A stretch of 64,000 bases of DNA, from the NCBI GenBank assembly GCA_019359595.1, contig JAHHGZ010000044.1, positions 1 through 64,000 of the forward strand. Direction: 5' to 3'. The notes below the pieces were generated by a model, which was given only the letters and a program-made list of their open reading frames with translations, did no database searches and was not told the DNA's origin. Below, piece by piece: positions 58,801 to 64,000 of this stretch. This DNA comes from Cyanomargarita calcarea GSE-NOS-MK-12-04C. GTDB taxonomy: Bacteria > Cyanobacteriota > Cyanobacteriia > Cyanobacteriales > Nostocaceae. How positions within the stretch are numbered: position 1 is the stretch's first letter; every line of letters begins with the position of its first letter. The position numbers were made by a program, and so were the translations under genes.

Positions 58801-59215
58801 GGTCACACTCAAAGAAGCGAGCGCGATTAAAACTTGTTTTAACATATTCGTTATAATGACCCCACAAATCAACACTGCGTCCTACCACTGGGTCATTTTG
58901 GTCAATTTTGCCAAATGAGTGTTGAGTGCTGACAATTTGTGCCTCAATGGAGAAGTGACCGTTACCGCCAAAGTCCCACCCCATAGCCATACTGAAGGCA
59001 CCATTTTCATCCAATTGTCCTTCGCTATTGAACCGAGGACCCAAATTGTAGAGGTATTCGTGGTACTCCGAAGCAGGCCGATCGCTGTCAAAGGGTTTAC
59101 CATCCATATATACAGTATTGCTGCTGACATCAACGCTTCCATTTTTGTGTCCTGTCGGAGCGTGGATGCGGGCAAAACCTTGTAAGTGTAGACGGGGAAA
59201 GTTTAAGATGCTCAT
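55880..59215 (-). CDS. VioB/RebD/StaD-like bis-aryl coupling enzyme (chromopyrrolate-synthase type)
   Basis: 1111 residues from the ATG at 59215, which matches the family start (MSILNFPRLHLQG; VioB as I recall starts MSILDFPRIHFRG); an ATG 6 bp further upstream is also possible. The N-terminal about 600 residues follow VioB along its length (NTVYMDGKPFD, GHFSIEAQIVS, LWGHYNEYVKTSFNRARF). A middle segment KTYYMPPSRDMSQPK matches the VioB KSYYMPSTRELSAPK. The ferritin-like domain has Glu near 700-702 and E762xxH765 (EEMVHFLMVNN) as iron or heme-contact residues, and a C-terminal LMNAGIDVMTGMMRPLG. VioB and RebD couple two indole-pyruvate imines oxidatively. First gene of a same-strand run with GST, P450, VOC and P450. 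Confidence 0.93.
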   Translation of the reverse strand: MSILNFPRLHLQGFARIHAPTGHKNGSVDVSSNTVYMDGKPFDSDRPASEYHEYLYNLGPRFNSEGQLDENGAFSMAMGWDFGGNGHFSIEAQIVSTQHSFGKIDQNDPVVGRSVDLWGHYNEYVKTSFNRARFFECDPASNWTNTIMLGQLAFGRLGSSQEVPYMLSAPISGMQLARWQDFNHIRDLPEHCLNNEFKRAAVYQFAIAKNSEDFLWGEEVAESPTVSMLREAMKRDDVLGLVMQFSVSNMSAPVQPDSPSFYSLHGTIGLWCEGELATYPHGRLLTHRNKSFLSNLTLEVSPQGVSLNMVTAVPCVGRSAKPGPSPTHAINSKLDLGDLEVRTTDSQRLIARIPKEAYQKEAHQVTSGIIDVPLTEEFSLLSEQIENQGLCIVATLNGQSEIILQEEEINLQVDDACLFVEFPNQKTGEDHAVEVEVRSFVRGRPGAVEEVYLHQFYNPRAFPQLRYEFEREAANAGKTFHFPHSWEMEIVHFKPGKQEEKGEFTPKCVISTNSEGRGWVTVRGASSGATKILLSAACEQLICDKNLYDEAEIAYDNDDILGFWSSAGFFAVRVMSDDWHLDAIPTEAVDFNLIYKHVLAFYELSFSFMKVDVFSLGDQCKVETYARLMWQMSDPKNRYKTYYMPPSRDMSQPKTELLRKFLLQQQQVGYVPPAIPEPKPTQQSIQTREELVSALKQAAELEVAVMLQYVYAGYSVPNYVTGQEYVRRGLWTPEQLQLASGDGKEVRNYGMRGVLLEVSREEMVHFLMVNNILMAIGEPFYPAVPNFRELNGRFPIDVDIALEPLNAISIQRFMRLEMPDFLEENLSNEPISGDRAVDKLHGYGSLSELYSQIRLGLQTIPDLFMVKKGQVGGEHRLFLRDDFNKVHPDYQFQVDDLKSALFAIDLIIEQGEGCDKESPKFERSHYKQYCHLAEALAKQQMNDPETGHSVPWNPSYPSLRNPSLHHRDYNTNVVTVPQTRAVMEIFNESYFLMTQLMVQHFGLMPTSSLRRSKLMNAGIDVMTGMMRPLGELLMSMPSGKRGKTAGPSFEIETPVYIPTPSIAMNAIARRFEKLGQRSRECEVIPNSVCELFDFYYRFFEDLAKNPQSLTH

Positions 59216-59942
59216 ATTCAAAAACCGCTTTAATCGCTTTGGACAACAAAAAGGAAGCTAGGAAAGGTTATCTTGTTTCTTAAATAGTTTTTTGACAATT
59301 AGCAAGGGCTGGCAACCAGAACCTTACTGTATATATATAGAGTTCAGCAAATATAACTTATGCACTATGCAACAAACTTAACGAAAAGGGTAAGAGTTTT
59401 TAGTCTCGCATCTTGTAATTTGCGTATAAACAACATATTTATAATTTTATAAGTTACTAAAATTACTATAAAATAAAGCATTATTTTCAGTCCATTAAAA
59501 TGGACTTATGCTATTAGACAGAGACTTATAGTCTAAGAGCGGGTAGGGAGATTAATCGTTTTACCAGGGTAATAGCAGTGATAATTTTGACATTCTTTTT
59601 TAGAGGTGCAAGATATCAGTAGTAGGACTAATACCATTTTGATACGTGCCTGCAACGCTTGAATTTTGGAAAATCTTTATTTATAAGGGTTTTACAATCC
59701 AAAATCCTCTTCCTCTGGCTTGCAAAGCTTTGATTCTCCCTAGTCAGGTTTCTTTAAATAAATTTACATTATTTTGCGACAGTTGTTAAAATCGCCAGTC
59801 AATATCTGCATAGACACTGAGGATAATTTACGCGATCGCTATCCATCACATCAAATCGTCACAAAGAATACTCCAAAAGATAGTGGAGAATCAGCCGCAC
59901 GCTTGCCAAAGTGAAAAGGATAAGACAATACGGAGGTTAATT
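59216..59942. other. Divergent region between the VioB-like gene and the DUF981 gene
   Basis: About 720 bp, AT-rich, without ORFs of note. TATATATA at 59330-59338 and a TTGACA at 59292 exist but are not spaced as a promoter pair. The promoters of both genes must lie here. Confidence 0.5.
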
Positions 59943-60515
59943 ATGTTTATCGACTACATCACATTAATGTTGATTAATATGGTAGCAGGGTTATTTATAC
60001 TCGCTTACTACGTGTATGCAGGACTTGATAGCCCAAATCAAAAACAGTGGATTCCTGGCTTTGGAGTTACGGGTGCCATTGCATTAACAACAGGTTTACA
60101 TATGATATTTACCTGGCCTGTTATTGGTAGTTTCAATATTGCTTTTGGTGAATCCTCCGTGTTGTTGGGAATATTACTCGTTGGAGCTGCGATCGCACTG
60201 GCTCAAGGTTGGGAATTATTAACATTGGCAATTTATGGATTCTTTGCTGGTGTGGTTGCAGTTGTAATTGGTTTACGCATTATTAATTTAGGATTAACAA
60301 AACAACCTTTTTTATCAGGAATTGGGTTTATTCTTACGGGATTAGCGGGCATTTGTGCAGCACCTACTGTTTACTTAAAAACAAATCGAACTTTGCGATT
60401 ATTAGGTGCTGCAGTATTAATAGTTGCGGCTTTGGTTTGGGCATTAACTGGATATATGTCTTACTGGAATCATCTAGAAAGTTTTAATAAGTGGGTTCCT
60501 ATACCTATGCGATAA
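59943..60515 (+). CDS. DUF981-family membrane protein
   Basis: 190 residues from the ATG at 59943 with GGAGG 5 nt upstream; the frame to 59883 is unlikely. Seven or so hydrophobic helices; the pattern FIDYITLMLINMVAGLF, ITGLHMIFTWPVIGSFNIAFGE and AIYGFFAGVVAVVIGLRI is typical of DUF981, a family of unknown function found in many bacteria and archaea. It is on the plus strand inside the minus-strand cluster and may be a transporter component or unrelated. Confidence 0.85.
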   Translation: MFIDYITLMLINMVAGLFILAYYVYAGLDSPNQKQWIPGFGVTGAIALTTGLHMIFTWPVIGSFNIAFGESSVLLGILLVGAAIALAQGWELLTLAIYGFFAGVVAVVIGLRIINLGLTKQPFLSGIGFILTGLAGICAAPTVYLKTNRTLRLLGAAVLIVAALVWALTGYMSYWNHLESFNKWVPIPMR

Positions 60516-60683
60516 AATGGAGTTTTTTGGCTTATTGATTGCTCCTGTAAATAAAGCAACTACAGTTGACTTTAGCATTCAATGAGTTCAACTAAACTCT
60601 TTTGATTTTTGAATGTAAAAATATGCATAAGTATGAATTATACAACCATTTCTGACAACACTAATTGTTAATCAACACATCCA

Positions 60684-60709
60684 CGCGCTCGACAAATTTG
60701 TCGAGCGCG
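60684..60709. terminator. Perfect 26-bp palindrome, possible bidirectional terminator
   Basis: CGCGCTCGACAAA with its exact complement TTTGTCGAGCGCG, no spacer. Location between two convergent 3' ends fits a terminator, but no T-run follows. It could also be a protein-binding site. Confidence 0.45.
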
Positions 60710-60738
60710 GATTGTCCACCGCTCACTGGCATACGGAT

Positions 60739-60862
60739 TAGGACTTACGTAACTGGCACATTAATAACTGTAGGGTGTGTGACGCTTGGATAAATACTGC
60801 AGGGGAAATTAAGGTTTATAGCGTCACGCACCGAGGATGATTTATGACAATATCGTAAGTCC
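60739..60862. repeat. MITE-like element with AGGACTTACG termini
   Basis: AGGACTTACG at the left and CGTAAGTCCT at the right form perfect 10-bp terminal inverted repeats, with an inner pair GTGTGTGACGC / GCGTCACGCAC. Same family as 27968-28110 and the elements in the 441-bp repeat. Confidence 0.65.
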
Positions 60863-60893
60863 TGCGGATGCTTGTAGAAGAGATGCCTGAGTC

Positions 60894-62438
60894 TCACCAA
60901 ACGGCCGATTTAGTGAACCCGATATTATCGTTGATTACAGTTGTTGGTCCTATCGGAAGCTTTTCTGGATTGGTTAGGTCGAGTTGCTTAAACTCGATTT
61001 TCTCATTCCATACCTTTTTCAAGAAATCCTTGAAAAGTTCAATCGTAAACAATTCACCTGGACAGCGACGGTATCCGAACCCAAAGGGTGCGTAGCCTGC
61101 ATAGTCACATACCGAATAGGCTTGACCATCAGTAATCCCGTAGACAGTGCCAAATGTACTGTTAGCTAACTCAGCATTTCTACCGTCCTTCACCTCAAAC
61201 GATGTTTTGTGGAAGGGACATTGGGCAAATCCAATTTCTTTCGATCTGGCTTCGTCAATCTGGTCGCTGGTTGGTGCATTTATGTAACGATCTGGATCGA
61301 AGTCCTTTGGATTGTTCCAGTGACGTGGTTGTTCACTCGTCGCTTTATGGGGGCTGGTTATGTAGCCATATCGCTGGTAGAGGGGCTTAACCGTTCCTGT
61401 TTCCTGAATAACGGAGATGCTTGCTGCATTTGGTGAAATCGTCCGGAATAATTCCATCACGAACCGATCAAGAGGGGTAAAAGATCCTTCCTCGGCACGA
61501 TCAAAGTCGCTTTCCATCGTCTTTTTGAACCAGGTTCGGATGGTAGAATCGCCTTTATCGACGCTCAATTTAGTCATTATGTTGTAAATCGTATTCCCCC
61601 ATTGACTCAAAGCAACGAAATTGTGGAAGGACTCAAAGACCACATCTTTGCGTCTGAAATCAGGGCCTTCTTCACCATTCTTGAGCCAGTAATATACAAA
61701 GGTCTTCTCTGGATTGTTTATTTTTCCCTGAATCAAGTCTTCAACTCTTGCATCAATCCAATCCTTTAAAGGCTGGCGGAGATCGCGCACTTTCATATAG
61801 TTCTCGTAAACAATCGCCTTTGTTGGATTGAGATAGGCCAGGACAGTGTTAAAACTCTCTCCTATCTGTCGCACTGTCGATGGAATGGCTTCATCCCGAA
61901 CCCCAAGGTGCAGATCCCAGTACAAATCAAAATAACTGTTTAGGTACTGACGCATTAAAGGCTTATTCGCATTCTGCTCGTCAAATAGCTGATTGAAAAA
62001 CCTGGTCACCTTATCACCATACATAGGGCGATACAGATCGGCAGTTAGGGCCGAATAGTAGATCCGTTTTCTCCGATTCTCATCACCACGATTTTCGTAG
62101 CCTTGGATAAATACTGAAAGGCCATCCTCTTCTAAATTGGGTTCCCAGTTATCATATAACAATCCCCATAGGTAATACGGTAGGGCGTTCTCTTTGCTGA
62201 ACCTTGTTTCGTCGATCATCGGAAGAGAAAGTTTTTCCCCTACAAAAACAGATGTGACTAGAGAAGGCAATATAGCATGCTCAATATAGGAAAAGTCAAA
62301 CGGGTTAGGGAGCAGTTCGCGAAGACGGTTCCAGGCAAGTTCTTTTCGCTCAGACATGCTTGAGAAAATATCCTCTTTCACTTCATTAGGAAGGGAAGAG
62401 GAGAAATCAGAAATATCAAGAATAGGAAATATAGCCAT
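60894..62438 (-). CDS. Atypical cytochrome P450 near the VioB-like gene
   Basis: 514 residues, longer than the other P450s. Heme loop FGFGYRRCPGELF with axial C459 and K-helix E329-LFR332. The I-helix region (FESFHNFVALSQWGNTIYNI) lacks the usual AGxET oxygen-activating motif, which suggests a peroxide- or rearrangement-type reaction, not classical monooxygenation. No other P450 in the window resembles it. It lies 1.7 kb upstream of the VioB-like gene on the same strand, separated by a divergent gene. Oxidative ring closure, as by StaP/RebP, is a possible role; unproven. Confidence 0.9.
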   Translation of the reverse strand: MAIFPILDISDFSSSLPNEVKEDIFSSMSERKELAWNRLRELLPNPFDFSYIEHAILPSLVTSVFVGEKLSLPMIDETRFSKENALPYYLWGLLYDNWEPNLEEDGLSVFIQGYENRGDENRRKRIYYSALTADLYRPMYGDKVTRFFNQLFDEQNANKPLMRQYLNSYFDLYWDLHLGVRDEAIPSTVRQIGESFNTVLAYLNPTKAIVYENYMKVRDLRQPLKDWIDARVEDLIQGKINNPEKTFVYYWLKNGEEGPDFRRKDVVFESFHNFVALSQWGNTIYNIMTKLSVDKGDSTIRTWFKKTMESDFDRAEEGSFTPLDRFVMELFRTISPNAASISVIQETGTVKPLYQRYGYITSPHKATSEQPRHWNNPKDFDPDRYINAPTSDQIDEARSKEIGFAQCPFHKTSFEVKDGRNAELANSTFGTVYGITDGQAYSVCDYAGYAPFGFGYRRCPGELFTIELFKDFLKKVWNEKIEFKQLDLTNPEKLPIGPTTVINDNIGFTKSAVW

Positions 62439-63027
62439 ATTGAACTCCTTGTTGCTTCTAACGCTCGGTTTTTAGTGGCAAGGAAACTCCAACTTTGCCA
62501 ACTCAAATTTGGAAGCTGCCATCTATAATCTTTTGCCGTAAGATTGGCAATCGTGGCAACCTTGTCTTTGAGGATAGCAAGTGAACTCTATCAATCTCCT
62601 GGTAGATAAGGCATTTTAAACTTTTTGAGTGGTAAATCACCCAGTCCTGAGATTGTAATTTGCTTACCAGGTTGGATTACTTGTTTACGCCCGAAAAACT
62701 CCATGAGTCTTTCAGCAAAGACAAACCAAAGTTGTAAACAAATCGATAGAATTCAGCACAGCCTGCAAGTCTAGAACGTTCTACATTATTTAGTTTTAGC
62801 TCTAGCTTTAAGGCATACATCTTTTTTTATTTTTTTCGGCAAATACCTTTACTAGCATACCAATACCCGTACTAATTGACTTTCTCTTGACAAAAAACTT
62901 TACTTATGATTGTTCATTTCAAAGAAGGCTATGAACAATTAGAAGCGTTTGAATCAATTATTTCGTTACTAATTAATATCAAATCTTTGATAATCGCTCG
63001 TACTTCCCGCAGTATATTAAAGCAATA
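62439..63027. other. Leader region of the atypical P450
   Basis: About 590 bp. A weak ORF (62906-63151, plus) starts here, but its second half only mirrors the TetR-like remnant on the other strand; I see no real gene. No repeat family. Presumably transcribed from the promoter at 63212-63240 toward the P450. Confidence 0.45.
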
Positions 63028-63207
63028 TCAATCGCAAGAAGGCGTGCCGGGGGATAGTCCTTCCATCAGCGATCGCACCAGTTCCAGCACAAAATGGCAA
63101 TCCTCTTCGGGGGTTAGAGTCTCACCGAAAAAGCACTTTCTTAGGGCATAATTCGCGCAGGTGCCGAATAGTGCCTCGGCAGCGATCGCGTAGAAATGAA
63201 CATATGC
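63028..63207 (-). pseudogene. C-terminal remnant of a TetR-type regulator
   Basis: An open frame of 59 codons ending at TGA 63028-63030 reads like the last helices of a TetR-family ligand domain (FYAIAAEALFGTCANYALR...FFGE...EEDCHFVLELVRSLMEGL). No start codon or helix-turn-helix precedes it: an in-frame stop lies inside the palindrome at 63208-63210. It looks like a regulator gene that lost its DNA-binding domain by deletion right after its own promoter. Family assignment is tentative. Confidence 0.45.
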
Positions 63208-63231
63208 TCATATTGTATGAGCATATGTTCA
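63197..63231. promoter_or_regulatory. Large palindromic operator-like site
   Basis: Perfect 16-bp arms (TGAACATATGCTCATA and its complement) around TTG. It overlaps the -10 region and part of the spacer of the minus-strand promoter, the normal position for a TetR-type operator. Confidence 0.7.
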
Positions 63232-63240
63232 GTGTGTCAA
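63212..63240 (-). promoter_or_regulatory. Consensus sigma-70 promoter on the minus strand
   Basis: TTGACA (63235-63240), a 17-bp spacer, then TACAAT (63212-63217). Points toward the TetR remnant and the atypical P450. Best promoter match in the window. Confidence 0.65.
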
Positions 63241-63745
63241 TAGCGGTACAGAGCGATAACGTACAGCGCTTACCCTGAGTCATCCTTCGATTTGTTCTGC
63301 CAGTTGAGCAAAAATAGGTTCAAGTGTGTTTTGTGTTACGGTTACGAAAAGCTTAAGATACAAACTATGCTGTTTGATGGATTTAAAAGCGCCCGTCAGC
63401 GAGCAAACATATCTTCTAAAATTAAATTTTGGTGTGGCAATATTTAAATTGCAGTCATAAATAATTCATCGAAAACTTAAGCAGATGTCAACCGATAGCC
63501 TACTTTGGATTTAAATATGACTATTAGACATCTGGTGAAAAATAAATGTAGGTAGAGACGTAGCAGTGCGGAGGCTCGACAAGGGTTCTAGATAACGCAT
63601 ATTTAATTTCTACCAGATGTCTAATTATAAACACCATTTCATACGAAATTATCCATCTAGCTACAACTTACCCTTTGGTAGATGAAAATTCGTCATTAAG
63701 ACAGAAAGATACAGGTGACGGCGAATAGTTTGGAGATTGTTGGAT
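63232..63745. other. Spacer before chaB
   Basis: About 510 bp; besides the promoter and MITE-like element at 63524-63624 I see no gene. Confidence 0.5.
63524..63624. repeat. Small MITE-like element, 13-bp terminal inverted repeats
   Basis: TTAGACATCTGGT (63524-63536) and ACCAGATGTCTAA (63612-63624) are exact inverse copies around 75 bp containing GTAGAGACGTAGCAGTGCGGAGG-type sequence, common in cyanobacterial spacers. No coding capacity. Confidence 0.65.
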
Positions 63746-63949
63746 ATGCCATATCAAGATATTAAGGATTTACCGGATGCGGTGAAAAATTATCTACCCA
63801 AATACGCTGCGGAAATCTTTTTAGCTACGGTAAACAACGCTCTTAAAGAATATAATGAAGAGGAAACGGCTTTTAAGGTAGCGTGGGCAGCAGTAAAACG
63901 CGCTTATCACAAAGGAGAAGATGGTAATTGGCACAAGAAACCGGATTGA
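63746..63949 (+). CDS. chaB: ChaB-family protein
   Basis: 67 residues from the ATG at 63746 (a TTG 9 bp upstream is possible). Typical ChaB features: DIKDLPDAVKNYLPKYAAEIFLATVNNA, then ETAFKVAWAAVKRAYHK and the acidic/basic end EDGNWHKK. ChaB was named for cation-transport regulation in E. coli, but its real role is unclear; cyanobacteria have several copies. No chaA-like gene is nearby. Confidence 0.9.
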   Translation: MPYQDIKDLPDAVKNYLPKYAAEIFLATVNNALKEYNEEETAFKVAWAAVKRAYHKGEDGNWHKKPD

Positions 63950-64000
63950 CAAGCATTAACCTTACAACAAGTTGTTTATCAGTTCGCTTTGAAGGTGAGG

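Larger units (their letters stand above)
60516..60893. other. Convergent gap with palindrome and MITE-like element
   Basis: Between DUF981 and the P450: a perfect 26-bp palindrome at 60684-60709 and an AGGACTTACG...CGTAAGTCCT element at 60739-60862. No gene is seen. Confidence 0.6.

Noticed and set aside
59292-59338. TTGACA...TATATA as promoter for DUF981
   Set aside because: Spacing is about 32 bp, far from 17, and it is 600 bp from the gene.
62906-63151. 81-codon ORF on the plus strand
   Set aside because: Its second half is the opposite strand of the TetR-like remnant and the first half has no recognisable protein character.

Overview
The window looks like chromosome from a filamentous, probably heterocyst-forming cyanobacterium (Nostocales-like). 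The evidence is many HIP1 octamers (GCGATCGC), short tandem CTTCCTT-type repeats, dense families of small hairpin and MITE-like repeats, moderate-to-low GC, and genes typical of that group: a PEP-CTERM-anchored enzyme, an SLH/OprB porin, hybrid kinases, a caspase-like protein and cyanobacterial small proteins. Species is not claimed.

Layout. 0-0.6 kb: decayed gene ends. 0.7-10.8 kb (mostly minus): an atypical histidine kinase, murE, a glutaredoxin-like protein and three multi-domain histidine kinases. 11-17.5 kb: a PIN-toxin/antitoxin pair, a cytochrome P450, small membrane proteins, a Tes-like radical SAM protein, an Lgt-like membrane protein with altered catalytic residues, and a coiled-coil protein. 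18.8-29.3 kb (plus): a tryptophan supply block, aroF - trpEG (fused) - trpC - trpA - trpB - porin - trpD. Apart from the porin and a missing tyrA, this is the order I recall beside scytonemin genes in Nostoc, but no scytonemin core gene is in view. 29.6-32.8 kb: a subtilisin-like protease with a small I9-like partner, and a Ser/Thr kinase. 33-37 kb: a graveyard of mobile and conflict genes (Rpn-like nuclease remnant, two HNH/partner pairs of which one is broken, an STAND NTPase fragment). 37-42.4 kb: DUF1822 and sigma-like genes divergent from a caspase-like protease whose C-terminal module also occurs in the nearby kinase. 42.8-48.9 kb: a PEP-CTERM tyrosinase, a Tll0287-like/HAMP sensor, a PhnD-like binding protein, an MFS-FHA fusion and a RidA protein.

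The most interesting region is about 48.5-62.4 kb. Its centre is a large protein resembling VioB/RebD/StaD, the enzymes that couple two oxidised tryptophan (indole-pyruvate imine) units in violacein and indolocarbazole pathways. It is flanked on the same strand by three cytochrome P450s, a glutathione S-transferase and a VOC protein, with a hydroxylaminobenzene-mutase-like membrane protein and a RidA (enamine/imine deaminase) protein further along. With the tryptophan supply block 27 kb away, this suggests an undescribed cyanobacterial bisindole (or bis-aryl-pyruvate) pathway. No amino-acid oxidase (VioA/RebO), VioE or RebC is seen in the window, so the pathway is either completed elsewhere or differs from known ones. 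A strong promoter overlapped by a 16-bp-arm palindrome, next to what looks like a beheaded TetR gene, lies upstream of the cluster.

Between the genes lie at least five repeat families. One is a composite element with a tRNA T-arm-like hairpin and an upstream hairpin that varies with apparent compensation. A 441-bp unit carrying a peptidoglycan-binding gene plus a MITE is tandemly repeated 2.6 times without visible difference.
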